Shown: positions 7,834 to 17,047 of the stretch, in pieces
Position numbering within the stretch: the first letter of the stretch is position 1
Layout: each line of letters opens with the position of its first letter
DNA from: Nocardia flavorosea
GTDB lineage: Bacteria > Actinomycetota > Actinomycetes > Mycobacteriales > Mycobacteriaceae
Direction of reading: 5' to 3'
NCBI RefSeq assembly: GCF_015477805.1
Contig: NZ_JADLQL010000005.1
Span: forward strand, 1 to 64,000
DNA: 64,000 nt
The notes under the pieces: model-generated
The model's database searches: none
What the model was told of the DNA's origin: nothing
What the model saw: the letters and a program-made list of their open reading frames with translations, nothing else
Program-made: the position numbers and the translations under genes

Positions 7834-9035
7834 GCGGGCCGGGCACCGCGACGACAGTACGGCGTACCCCCGCAGAGTCCCCGCCTTTCCGCGGCGAACA
7901 CAGCGATCGGATCATCTTCAGCCGGCCGTACCGGGCGGCCGCCGAACTTGCCAATGTGACCGCGGTTCTGGAATCCGACCACTGTCACGGTGACGGTGCG
8001 TTCACCGCCGCCGCCACCGCGAAACTCGCCGAGATCACCGGCGCCCCGCATGTCCTGCTCACCACCTCGTGCACACATGCGCTGGAACTGGGCGCGCTGC
8101 TGCTGGAACTGGGCCCGGGCGATGAGGTGATCGTGCCCAGTTTCGCCTTCACCTCCGCGGCCACCGCCTTCGCCGTACACGGCGCGACCTGTGTTTTCGT
8201 CGATATCGACGAGACAACCGGCAATATCGACCCAGCGGCCGTCGCAGCGGCGATCACCGAGCACACCAAAGCGATCGTGGTGATGCACTACGGCGGGGTG
8301 GCGGCAGATATGGCCGCGCTCGGTGCACTGGCGCGCGGACACGGGCTGGCGCTCATCGAGGACAACGCGCACGGCCTCGGCGGCACCTGGCGAGGTAAGG
8401 CTCTCGGCACGCTCGGAACCTTCGGTACACAGAGTTTCCACGACACCAAGAACGTGCACTGCGGCGAGGGCGGCGCCCTGCTGCTCTCCGACGACATCCT
8501 GATGGGCCGTGCGGAGATCATCCGGGAGAAGGGCACCGACCGGGCACGGTTCCTGCGCGGACAGGTGGACAAGTACTCCTGGCAGGACATCGGGTCGAGC
8601 TATCTACCCAGCGAACTGAACGCCGCGGTACTCGACGCGCAACTGGCCGAGTTCCATACGATCCAGCGGGCCCGGCACCGGGTGTGGCATAGCTACGCGG
8701 CCGGTTTGGCGTCATGGGCGGCAAGCCAGGATGTGGCGCCGATGGCCGTGCCGCCGGACCGGCGGCACACCGCCCACCTGTTCTATCTCCGGCTGCCCAC
8801 GGAAGACACCCGCGACGCGTTCATCCGGCATCTCGCCGACCGGGGCATCGTGGCCCCGTTCCACTACGTACCGCTCGACTCCAGTGCCGCGGGACTCAAA
8901 TACGGTCGTACGCCGATCCCCTGCACGCGCAGCGCACGGTTCGCGGCGACGATCGTGCGGTTGCCGCTGTGGCCCATGCTCACTCGCGGCCAACTCGACC
9001 GCGTACTCTCCGCCGTCACCGAATTCCGCTGCTGA
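7830..9035 (+). CDS. DegT/DnrJ/EryC1/StrS aminotransferase, WecE/RffA-like
   Basis: PLP-dependent sugar aminotransferase of 401 residues. The closest match in motif pattern is dTDP-4-amino-4,6-dideoxygalactose transaminase (WecE/RffA): the start of the fold at HCHGDGAFTA, EDNAHGLGG near 177-185, and the PLP lysine K207 in SFHDTKNVHCGEGG. The reaction expected is transamination of dTDP-4-keto-6-deoxy-glucose. It is translationally coupled (ATGA) to the upstream GT2 gene. Coupling to a polyprenyl-sugar synthase, next to a GtrA protein, suggests an amino-sugar decoration of the envelope. No dTDP-sugar synthesis genes are in the window. Confidence 0.88.
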   Translation: MSGPGTATTVRRTPAESPPFRGEHSDRIIFSRPYRAAAELANVTAVLESDHCHGDGAFTAAATAKLAEITGAPHVLLTTSCTHALELGALLLELGPGDEVIVPSFAFTSAATAFAVHGATCVFVDIDETTGNIDPAAVAAAITEHTKAIVVMHYGGVAADMAALGALARGHGLALIEDNAHGLGGTWRGKALGTLGTFGTQSFHDTKNVHCGEGGALLLSDDILMGRAEIIREKGTDRARFLRGQVDKYSWQDIGSSYLPSELNAAVLDAQLAEFHTIQRARHRVWHSYAAGLASWAASQDVAPMAVPPDRRHTAHLFYLRLPTEDTRDAFIRHLADRGIVAPFHYVPLDSSAAGLKYGRTPIPCTRSARFAATIVRLPLWPMLTRGQLDRVLSAVTEFRC

Positions 9036-9339
9036 CCGCTGCGCCCGACCTCGGTGGCTCCCCTGGTGAGCCTGGGTTCGGCGAGGAAGGGGGCCGACCT
9101 CGGCGGTCCCGGAGCCGAGCGCACCGCGGACGTTCGACACCCCACCACGCCGGACGAAGCCGGGTGTTCTCCGGTCACCGGGCCCCGCACCGTCGGCCCG
9201 CCCGGTGGATCAGCGGCGGATTCCGGTCCCCGGCCGCGGCGATCGCCGTGTGTGCGGAGGCGGCGGACGCCGCCGCGAGTACGAGCATCGGGGCGCCCGA
9301 AGCCCTGATGCGATCCTCGGCGCGGCCACCCGCGAACGC
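9036..9339. other. intergenic stretch between convergent genes
   Basis: About 300 bp between the aminotransferase stop and the stop of the convergent bifunctional gene. GC-rich, no supported gene, no clear terminator hairpin with a U-tract seen. Confidence 0.6.
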
Positions 9340-12282
9340 TCAGATGAGCAGTCCCAGCGACCCCGCCTCGGTGAGCTCCTCGTAGGTCTCCGAATCCGCG
9401 TTGTAGGACCAGGTGTGCGGACCGGGTCGGGGGGCGCAGGTGTCCCGTACCAGGTGCGCCGCGGGCCGGTAGGACGGACTCCGGGGGATATCGTCGACGA
9501 CGTAGACCAGGTCGGGACGCTGGACCGGCGGCAGCGACCGCAGCGCTTCGGTCACATCGGCGGCGTCGAGTTCGTAGCCGGGCCGCACACTCACCGCGGC
9601 CACCGCCAGCACCCGATCCCGGGCCGGCAGTGCGTAGGCAACCTCCATATCGACCGCGGCGATATCGTTGAGCACGTCTACGACCGGCTGGGTGAATACG
9701 GGACCGCGGCGGGTCCGGATCACCGTATCGATCCGGTCGACCAGCCAGTAGTCGCCCTCACTGTCCCGGCGGAACAGGTTCTCGGTGGGCAGCCAGGAAT
9801 CCTCCGGTTCGAATACTCCGCGCAACCCGCCGCGGGAGAGATCGACATTCGCCCCGGCCGACCCGATCAGCAAACCGACCTCGTTGTCCGCGCAACGCCG
9901 CGCGTATCCGCTGTCGTCCACCATGACCTGGCCCGACACCGGGTCGAAGGCCACCAGTTCGACCCGCGCCGTGCCCGGTACCGGACGGCCCTTGCAGCCG
10001 AATTTCACCCCGGGCACATTCGCCAGCACCACATCGCCCTCGATGGAGGCGTAGAACTCCAGCACCCGGGCGGGCGCGAACTGTTCCATCGTCCGCCGCC
10101 ACAATCCGGCGGGCATACCGGAACCGATGAACAACCGGATCGGGTGCGGGTATCCGGCCGGGAAGACCTCGGCGTCGAGAATATCGCGCAGCATCGTCCA
10201 GGTGTAGGTGACGACCGTGACCCCGTACCGGTGCACCTCCTCGGCGAACTGCGCGGGATCCAGCGATCTGGCCAGCGCGATCCGGCTTCCGCCGGCGATG
10301 GCGCCGCCCAGGCTCACCAGCAGTCCGGACGAATGATGCAGCGGAGCCAGGCAGTACACCGTGTCCTTGTGGTCGAGATCGGCGGCCGAGGCGGTGCCGA
10401 ACGCCGACAGTGCCCAGCGGTGGTTGGTGATGTACTTGATATCCAGGCGGTCCCCGGCCCCGGAAACGAGGATGAAGGCGAGTTCCCGCGCGCGGCCCGG
10501 GTCGGGTTTGTACCAGCCCGGTATCCGCACCCGCTGCGGATCGATCTGTTCCAGGTCCACGAGGTCGGTACCCGCCGGCACCGCCAGGCCCCGCGAATCG
10601 CCGCCGCCGAGTACGAGCACCCGGGCCCCGGTCGCCACAGCGTGGCGCACGTTCTCCGGATCCGATACCAGGATCGCCGTCCCGGTCTGTTCCAGGGCGG
10701 TGGCCAGATCGCTATCGGGTGCCAGCAGCACCGCGACCGCGCCGATCCGGGACAGGGCGGCGAGGGTCACCAGCGCGCTGGGCCGGGTCTCCATCACCAC
10801 TCCGACCCGGGTCGCCGGGCGGATCCCCACCGAGATCAGCCCGCGCACCACGTTCTCGATCCGGGCATCGACCGCCGCGTGGGTGTGCACTCGGTCGTCG
10901 AACAGGAAGCACTCCCCGTTGGGTGTCCGGCGGGCCTGTTCGGCCAGCAACCGGCCGATGGAGATCCGGGTACCGGATTGGATTGTGCCGAGTCTGGTCA
11001 ACCGGGGCAGGGTCCGGGCCGCGCCCTCGACCAGGCCGACCGAGCCACGGACCGTGTTCGCGGCCACCTGCTCCAGTGCCCGCCCGACCCCCGCACCGGC
11101 CTCCGCCAGGGCTGTGGCGGTGTGCACGGCGCGCAGCAGGGCGGTCCGCGGGGCATCTCCGGGCGGCTGGTCGGCCATCGGCACGATCTCTTCCGGCAGC
11201 GGGTCACCGCCCTCGACCCAGACCACCCAGTCACGCACCCGGGGCCATGTGCAGCGGGTCGCCATCGAACCCGCGACCAAACCGAAATGCCCCGAGACCA
11301 CCGTGGATTCATAGACTTCGGCACGCGGGGCCGCACGGACTATGCCGCGCACCGCGGCCGGCTGCCCGATTTCGTCGACCTCGCCGACGAACGCCAGGAT
11401 CGGGCATTTCAGGTCGGCCAGCGAGATCGGCTGATCACGGATCACGAAACCTCCGAGCATCATCCGGTTGTGCACGACGAACTGTTTCAGCAGATCCGCC
11501 GCCGCAGGTCCCGCGTAACCGACCCAGCCCTCGTTGCTCAGGAACCGCCGCTGGCGCTCCTTCGGCAGCAGGGCCTCCCGGTCGTGCAGCTGACGCAGGA
11601 AATCGATCCGTGCCTTCGTGGTTTTCACCGGGTCAAGCAGCTGGAAACCGATCCGCACCATCCGGTCGGTGATCGGTAGCCGGGGCACCACATGGTCGGC
11701 GGCGAAATCCACCAGATCCGTCACTGCGGCGTGCGGCAGCCCCAGCGGCATCCCGGCGACGATATCGACCGGGCTGCCGAAGGTGACGATGCTCGCGATT
11801 CCCTTACCCGAACGGAACGCGGCGGCCTGGTAGGCGAACATACCGCCCTGTGAGTAGCCCATGAGATGCACGGTGCGGCCGGTCGCCGCGCAAACGGTGT
11901 CGATAGCGCTGTGCACGGCCAGGACGTGATCGGCCAGATCCCGCTGCCAGCCGCCTTCCTCCGTCGACGGGGAACCGAAATCGACGACCCAGCAATCTAT
12001 TCCGCCGCGATGCAGAATTCCGACGGCACCGTCGTCACCGTTGACATCCCAGATGTCGGCGCTCACCATCAGCGGCGGTACGAGCAGAACCACCGGGCCG
12101 CCGCCGGCCTCTGCCGGAAAGTAGTGCCGCAACCGGTACATGGGCCGGCGCTCGACGATTTCGAAGGGCGAGGAGTCGGTATCGCGTCCGAGCCCGCCGA
12201 AGCGGATGACTTCGAGACCGTTCTGCGCGGTGGCCATGACCCGCTGCGCCGATCCCATCAAACCTCGCACACTCAACTTCAC
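9340..12282 (-). CDS. bifunctional alpha/beta hydrolase (lipase/PHA-synthase-like) and acyl-CoA-synthetase-like protein
   Basis: A 980-residue two-domain protein. Residues ~40-370 form an alpha/beta-hydrolase domain related to PHA synthases, with nucleophile S144 in GYSQGG. Residues ~450-960 form an AMP-binding (acyl-CoA synthetase) fold. The start is a GTG at 12282 preceded by GGGAG. It matches in length and pattern the M. tuberculosis protein Rv1683, annotated there as a possible bifunctional acyl-CoA synthase/lipase. In the adenylation part the usual phosphate-binding loop is unrecognisable (ILVSGAGDRL near residue 605). The C-terminal catalytic-lysine motif reads IPRSPSYRP (932-940) with no lysine. 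The ligase activity may therefore be lost or altered. It is divergent from idi. Confidence 0.88.
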   Translation of the reverse strand: MKLSVRGLMGSAQRVMATAQNGLEVIRFGGLGRDTDSSPFEIVERRPMYRLRHYFPAEAGGGPVVLLVPPLMVSADIWDVNGDDGAVGILHRGGIDCWVVDFGSPSTEEGGWQRDLADHVLAVHSAIDTVCAATGRTVHLMGYSQGGMFAYQAAAFRSGKGIASIVTFGSPVDIVAGMPLGLPHAAVTDLVDFAADHVVPRLPITDRMVRIGFQLLDPVKTTKARIDFLRQLHDREALLPKERQRRFLSNEGWVGYAGPAAADLLKQFVVHNRMMLGGFVIRDQPISLADLKCPILAFVGEVDEIGQPAAVRGIVRAAPRAEVYESTVVSGHFGLVAGSMATRCTWPRVRDWVVWVEGGDPLPEEIVPMADQPPGDAPRTALLRAVHTATALAEAGAGVGRALEQVAANTVRGSVGLVEGAARTLPRLTRLGTIQSGTRISIGRLLAEQARRTPNGECFLFDDRVHTHAAVDARIENVVRGLISVGIRPATRVGVVMETRPSALVTLAALSRIGAVAVLLAPDSDLATALEQTGTAILVSDPENVRHAVATGARVLVLGGGDSRGLAVPAGTDLVDLEQIDPQRVRIPGWYKPDPGRARELAFILVSGAGDRLDIKYITNHRWALSAFGTASAADLDHKDTVYCLAPLHHSSGLLVSLGGAIAGGSRIALARSLDPAQFAEEVHRYGVTVVTYTWTMLRDILDAEVFPAGYPHPIRLFIGSGMPAGLWRRTMEQFAPARVLEFYASIEGDVVLANVPGVKFGCKGRPVPGTARVELVAFDPVSGQVMVDDSGYARRCADNEVGLLIGSAGANVDLSRGGLRGVFEPEDSWLPTENLFRRDSEGDYWLVDRIDTVIRTRRGPVFTQPVVDVLNDIAAVDMEVAYALPARDRVLAVAAVSVRPGYELDAADVTEALRSLPPVQRPDLVYVVDDIPRSPSYRPAAHLVRDTCAPRPGPHTWSYNADSETYEELTEAGSLGLLI

Positions 12283-12377
12283 GTTCCACTCCCAGCCCTG
12301 CCCGTGGCGTGGTCTACCTCACAAACCACGAGGTATGCACCAAAGCCTGCCATATCGCACTCCGGACCGGCCGTCCG

Positions 12378-12406
12378 TTGTGACATCTACATCATGTACC
12401 TGCTAC
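12378..12406 (+). promoter_or_regulatory. candidate idi promoter
   Basis: TTGTGA (12378-12383), a 17-nt spacer, TGCTAC (12401-12406), about 40 bp ahead of the idi GTG in the divergent gap. It is a plausible but weak match. A TAGGGT (12436-12441) six bases before the start is an alternative -10 that would give a leaderless message. Confidence 0.35.
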
Positions 12407-12447
12407 CTCGGCGGGACCGCACACCCGCGCCGATTAGGGTGGGGATC

Positions 12448-13017
12448 GTGACCGATACGACCCGTTTGCCGAGCTCGCCCACCGACCGGGAATCACTGCC
12501 CGTGGAACTGGTGGACGCGGCCGGAAACACGGTCGGGTCGTGCGCGGTGGCCGAGGCCCACCGCGCACCGGGAACACCACATCGGGCGTTCTCGGTGCTC
12601 GTATACGACAGCAGCGGGCAGGTGCTGCTGCAACAGCGCGCGCTCGGCAAGACCCGCTTCCCGGCGCGCTGGTCCAATACATGTTGCGGCCACCCGGCGC
12701 CCGGGCAATCGGTTGCCGACGCCGCCGGTATTCGCCTGGGCGAGGAAATGGGACTACGGGTACCGCTGACCGAGGTGGGGGTCTACCGGTACCGCGCGGA
12801 AGATCCGCGCAGCGGCTTTGTCGAGGACGAATGGGATCACGTCCTGATCGGGCTACTCGATGACGCTGCCCCGCAACCCGACCCGGCCGAGGTCGCGGCG
12901 TACCGCTGGATGAATCCGGACGATCTGCGCCGGCGGCTGCAGGAAGCACCGCATGAGTTCAGCCCGTGGTTCGCCGGGGTGCTCGAGGTCGCCACCGCGG
13001 CACCACCCACTCGCTGA
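12448..13017 (+). CDS. idi: isopentenyl-diphosphate delta-isomerase (type I)
   Basis: Interconverts isopentenyl and dimethylallyl diphosphate in isoprenoid synthesis, in the cytoplasm. The 189-residue product has the Nudix-like IDI type I fold. The catalytic cysteine motif NTCCGHP is at about 77-83, the degenerate Nudix helix at AAGIRLGEEMGL, and the second catalytic segment EDEWDH at about 126-131. The GTG start follows an AGGGTGGGG ribosome-binding site; the open frame upstream has no matching residues. It stands alone, divergent from the bifunctional lipid gene. Confidence 0.93.
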   Translation: MTDTTRLPSSPTDRESLPVELVDAAGNTVGSCAVAEAHRAPGTPHRAFSVLVYDSSGQVLLQQRALGKTRFPARWSNTCCGHPAPGQSVADAAGIRLGEEMGLRVPLTEVGVYRYRAEDPRSGFVEDEWDHVLIGLLDDAAPQPDPAEVAAYRWMNPDDLRRRLQEAPHEFSPWFAGVLEVATAAPPTR

Positions 13018-13540
13018 ACTCGGTACGGCGGTCTCCGGAGTGCCCTTCCGTGTTGTTCTGTCGTCAGGGCCAATTTTCGAATACCTGCGATAATGCGCAT
13101 ATCTACGTATGGGCATTAAGAATCGCCAATCCGAGGTGAATCCCGTCGAGCCATCCGGCGCTCCAAGGCCCGAGAGGGGCTGTGCTCGCCGGGCACCGGC
13201 AGGTTTACCCGGCGATACTCATTCGGTACGCCGGCGGAGCCCGCCGCGACCCTGTCAGCGCAAAGCCGGACTGCCAGGGTCTCCCGGACACCGAACCACC
13301 CAGGCACGCCCCGGCGGCGGACACTGAACCGGGTCCCCGACAGACCTCCGCGGACTATCAGCGGCTTTCCATCAAGGAGCACTATCGACTGTCGCGCTCC
13401 GGCGGCACGGTTCGCGAAAAACCGCGATGACATCGCCACTCCGCACGACGATACGGTTCCGGCCAGTCATCCGCGCGCGCACCGGACTACCGGTGGCGCG
13501 AGCGGATGATCCCGGACACCTGCCGGAGTGCGGTATCCGG
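13018..13540. other. gene-empty stretch between idi and argH
   Basis: Some 520 bp between convergent genes. Short frames exist on both strands, but none has a convincing start, ribosome-binding site or protein character. No repeat or strong terminator recognised. Confidence 0.5.
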
Positions 13541-14950
13541 TCAGCTCAGCCAGGCGCGGATATCGCCGGCGGCCTGCCGGACCTCGGCCAGTTGTTCACG
13601 CACCCGCTCCCCTGCCGTGCCGCCGCGGGCGTTGCGGGAAGCCACAGAACCTTCGACGGTCAGCACCTCGCGCACTTCCGGGGTGAGGGACGGGTCGATC
13701 GCCGCGAATTCGGCGTCGGTCAGCTCGTCGAGCCCGGCCCCGCGTGTCTCGGCGGCGCGGACGCAGGCACCGGCCGCTTCATGTGCGACCCGGAACGGGA
13801 CTCCGCGCCGGACCATCCACTCCGCGATATCCGTTGCGAGGGTGAAGCCGGCGGGTGCGAGTTCGGCCATCCGGTCGGTGTGGAAGGTGAGTGTGGCTAC
13901 CAGCCCGGCGATGGCGGGCAGGAGCAGTTCCAGCTGGGCCACCGAATCGAACAGGGGCTCTTTGTCCTCCTGCAGATCCCGGTTGTAGGCCAGGGGTTGC
14001 GCCTTCAGCGTCGCCAACAGGCCGGTGAGGTTGCCGATCAGGCGGCCCGCTTTGCCGCGGGTCAGCTCCGAAACGTCCGGGTTCTTCTTCTGCGGCATGA
14101 TCGACGACCCGGTCGACCAGGCATCGGCCAGGGTGACGTAGCCGAATTCGGGGGTGCTCCAGATGATGACCTCTTCGGCCATCCGGCTGAGGTCCACACC
14201 GATCATCGCCAGCACGAATGCCGCCTCGGCAGCGAAATCCCGGGACGAGGTGGCATCGATCGAGTTGGCGGCGGCGGCATCGAAATCCAGGTCCGCGGCA
14301 ATGGCTTCCGGGTCGAGACCGAGCGAGGAACCGGCCAGCGCACCCGAACCGTACGGGGAGACGGCGGCCCGTTTGTCGAAATCGCGCAGCCGGTCGATAT
14401 CCCGGAGCAGCGGGTGGGCGTGCGCCAGCAGATGGTGCGCCAGCAGTACGGGCTGCGCGGCCTGCAGATGGGTTTTGCCGGGCATCACGGCATCAGGATG
14501 GGCGGCGGCCTGCTCGACCAGTGCGTCCACAACGGTGACCAGCCCGGCGGCGACCCGGCGCACCGCATCGCGCAACCACATCCGGAAAAGGGTCGCGACC
14601 TGGTCGTTGCGGGAACGCCCGGCCCGCAACCGGCCGCCGAGTTCGGTGCCGACTCGTTCGATGAGCCCGCGTTCGAGCGCACCGTGGACATCCTCGTCCG
14701 ATTCGGCGGCCACGAAAGCACCCGACTCGACATCCGCGGCCAGCCGGTCCAGGCCGGTGAGCATTGCGGTGAGATCGGTGTCCGACAGCAGACCGGCCTT
14801 GTTCAGCACCCGGGCATGCGCCTTGGACGCCCGGATGTCGTAGGGCGCGAGCGCCCAGTCGAACTGGGTCGATTTACTCAGCGCCGCCATCGCCTCGGCA
14901 GGGCCGGATGCGAACCGGCCACCCCACAACGCGCCTTCGTTGGTGCCCAC
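13541..14950 (-). CDS. argH: argininosuccinate lyase
   Basis: Last step of arginine synthesis: argininosuccinate to arginine plus fumarate. The product is 469 residues, the normal length. The fumarase/aspartase superfamily signature SSIMPQKKNPD lies near residue 280, and ALWGGRF near the N-terminus is diagnostic of ArgH. The GTG start at 14950 is preceded by GGGAG six bases away. It lies downstream of argG on the same strand but is separated from it by 592 bp, unusually far for this pair. Confidence 0.96.
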   Translation of the reverse strand: MGTNEGALWGGRFASGPAEAMAALSKSTQFDWALAPYDIRASKAHARVLNKAGLLSDTDLTAMLTGLDRLAADVESGAFVAAESDEDVHGALERGLIERVGTELGGRLRAGRSRNDQVATLFRMWLRDAVRRVAAGLVTVVDALVEQAAAHPDAVMPGKTHLQAAQPVLLAHHLLAHAHPLLRDIDRLRDFDKRAAVSPYGSGALAGSSLGLDPEAIAADLDFDAAAANSIDATSSRDFAAEAAFVLAMIGVDLSRMAEEVIIWSTPEFGYVTLADAWSTGSSIMPQKKNPDVSELTRGKAGRLIGNLTGLLATLKAQPLAYNRDLQEDKEPLFDSVAQLELLLPAIAGLVATLTFHTDRMAELAPAGFTLATDIAEWMVRRGVPFRVAHEAAGACVRAAETRGAGLDELTDAEFAAIDPSLTPEVREVLTVEGSVASRNARGGTAGERVREQLAEVRQAAGDIRAWLS

Positions 14951-15542
14951 TCTGTCTCCCACGTCTCGATATACCGGCCGGGTTGCCCGCCCTACGGTAT
15001 TGGTTTGTGTGCTGCCACTCGGCGTGCCCGGCGGGCCGCCGGCGAATGCGCGGCCATTCCCCGGATCGGCCCTCTGATCGGGTCGCTGTCCGCCTCGGAA
15101 ACGGCGGAGCCGCGACCGGCGCGGCCGGCGGCACGGGGCCGATTCCGCCGTACGGTACCGGCACGTTGTCCCGGTGCCCCTTCGACTCCACCCGGCCGCT
15201 CCACATGTCCATCTGCAGCACCTCGGGGACAATCGCCGAGTTGTTGTTCTCGGGGCCATGGTCCGCGGGCCGGAATTCGGCGCACAGGTCACCAGGTCAC
15301 CAGGTCACCGTACGGACCGGCGACGGGCCGGCCCGAGCCTGATGCTCGGCCCCGAGAGGTCGTCGGCGACCGCCTGGGACCGCCTGCAGCGACTCCTGCG
15401 GGATCTCACCGTTGCAGTCCCGGAACACAGGGCGCCGCAGTCGGCAGCACCGGCCCGGCGGAATACGGCACGAAACTCGCGACAGGTAGACAACGGGTCA
15501 CCCGAGCGTGAACCGTTTCGCGCGACCGGGCGTGGCGACCTG
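14951..15542. other. argG-argH intergenic stretch
   Basis: 592 bp between two genes that are usually adjacent. Translations in all frames are arginine/proline-rich without protein character. It holds a short tandem repeat (15285-15308) and nothing else recognised. It could contain a degraded gene or an argH promoter. Confidence 0.5.
15285..15308. repeat. three tandem copies of CAGGTCAC
   Basis: The 8-bp unit CAGGTCAC occurs at 15285-15292, 15293-15300 and 15301-15308 without mismatch, inside the argG-argH gap. It may be a slippage tract or direct-repeat binding sites; there is no functional evidence. Confidence 0.85.
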
Positions 15543-16745
15543 CTACTTCTGGTTCAGATCGCGCTTGGCCGCAACCTTCGAGGACAGGCCGTGCAGCTGC
15601 ACGAAACCCTTGGCCAGCGACTGGTCGAAAGTATCGCCCTCGTCGTAGGTCGCGAGGTTGAAATCGTAGAGCGACTGTTCGCTGCGCCGGCCGTTCACGG
15701 TCACATTGCCGCCGTGCAGGACCATGCGGATATCGCCGCTGACGTGCTGCTGGGTTTCGGCGACGAACGCGTCGAGGGCGCGTTTGAGCGGAGAGAACCA
15801 CAGGCCGTCGTAGGCCAGCTCACCCCAGCGCTGTTCGACCTGCCGCTTGTACCGGCCGAGCTCACGCTCGAGGGTGACGCTTTCGAGGGCACGGTGTGCG
15901 GTGATCAGTGCGATCGCGCCGGGCGCCTCGTAGATCTCGCGGCTCTTGATGCCGACGAGCCGGTCCTCCACCATGTCCAACCGGCCGACACCCTGACGGC
16001 CCGCGCGGCGGTTCAGTTCCACGATCGCTTCGAGAACGCTGACCTGGCGGCCGTCGATGGCGACCGGGACACCGCGTTCGAAGGTGACGATGAGCTCGTC
16101 GGGAGCCTCGAAGTTGACGGTGGGGTCGGTGGTGTAGTCGTAGACGTCCTTGGTGGGCGCGTTCCACAGATCCTCGAGGAAGCCGGTTTCGACGGCGCGG
16201 CCCCAGACGTTCTGGTCGATGGAGAACGGCGATTTCTTGGTGACGTTGATCGGGAGTTTGTTCTCCTCGGCGAAGGCGATGGCCTTCTCCCGGGTCCAGG
16301 CGTAGTCGCGGACCGGGGCGATCACATTCAGATCGGGCGCCAGTGCCCCGATGCCGACCTCGAAGCGGACCTGGTCGTTGCCCTTGCCGGTGCAGCCGTG
16401 CGCGACGGTCGAAGCGCCGTGGAATTTCGCGGCCTCGACCAGGTGTTTGACGATGAGCGGCCGGCTGATCGCCGAAACCAGCGGGTATTCGTCCTGGTAG
16501 AGGGCGTTGGCCTGGATGGTGGGCAGGCAGTATTCGTCGGCGAATTCGTCGCGGGCATCGATCACCACGGCTTCGACGGCGCCGCAGTCGAGGGCGCGCC
16601 GGCGCACCACGTTCATATCCTCGCCGCCCTGCCCCAGGTCGATGGCGACGGCCACGACCTCGGCGCCGGTCTCCTTGCCGATCCAGCTGATGGCCACAGA
16701 GGTGTCCAGCCCACCGGAGTAGGCGAGTACGACGCGATCGGACAT
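15543..16745 (-). CDS. argG: argininosuccinate synthase
   Basis: Condenses citrulline and aspartate with ATP to argininosuccinate. The product is 400 residues. The ATP-binding AYSGGLDTS is at residues 8-16, and STVAHGCTGKGNDQ and SPFSIDQNVWGR blocks are present, typical of ArgG. The ATG at 16745 matches homologues. An ARG-box-like sequence lies 128-160 bp upstream, so the gene probably has its own ArgR-controlled promoter. In M. tuberculosis argG directly follows argR (recalled). Here a rightward small gene and a kinase separate them. Confidence 0.97.
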   Translation of the reverse strand: MSDRVVLAYSGGLDTSVAISWIGKETGAEVVAVAIDLGQGGEDMNVVRRRALDCGAVEAVVIDARDEFADEYCLPTIQANALYQDEYPLVSAISRPLIVKHLVEAAKFHGASTVAHGCTGKGNDQVRFEVGIGALAPDLNVIAPVRDYAWTREKAIAFAEENKLPINVTKKSPFSIDQNVWGRAVETGFLEDLWNAPTKDVYDYTTDPTVNFEAPDELIVTFERGVPVAIDGRQVSVLEAIVELNRRAGRQGVGRLDMVEDRLVGIKSREIYEAPGAIALITAHRALESVTLERELGRYKRQVEQRWGELAYDGLWFSPLKRALDAFVAETQQHVSGDIRMVLHGGNVTVNGRRSEQSLYDFNLATYDEGDTFDQSLAKGFVQLHGLSSKVAAKRDLNQK

Positions 16746-16873
16746 GTTCTGGTGCTCCCTAGGATGTGTTCGTTGGTTGTTCGTTCTCGGGTGTGCGGTC
16801 TCCGCGGGGTCCGGCGACCGTTCTCCAGCAGTATGCTGGCCCGTTGCCGGTCCGGCTCGCGCCGCCGTTGCAA

Positions 16874-16905
16874 ATGATTATGCACGATGATGCAATCTCA
16901 TTCAT
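16874..16905 (-). promoter_or_regulatory. ARG-box-like ArgR operator / promoter of argG
   Basis: A 32-bp AT-rich sequence containing ATGAATGAG, TTGCA and GTGCATAATCAT on the minus strand. It is identical at 29 of 32 positions to the sequence just upstream of argC (24734-24765). The CATAAT inside it (16882-16877) can serve as a -10. Sharing between the two arginine units, and nowhere else seen, argues strongly for ArgR binding. Confidence 0.75.
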
Positions 16906-17047
16906 AACCGGGGGTCGGATGGCCCGCTACCTGCGGTGACCGCATGGCATCGCGCCTCCCAACTCGATAACACCTCTTGGCCGACCACTCCATAGGTGAG
17001 ACTCTGGTCACACCCTGTAGGTGCATATCGCAAGGGAGGAGAAGACC

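Noticed and set aside
9205..11679. Long rightward open frame of about 820 codons opposite the bifunctional gene
   Set aside because: It is the antisense shadow of a clearly coding high-GC gene, with His/Arg/Gly-rich composition and no domain or ribosome-binding site.
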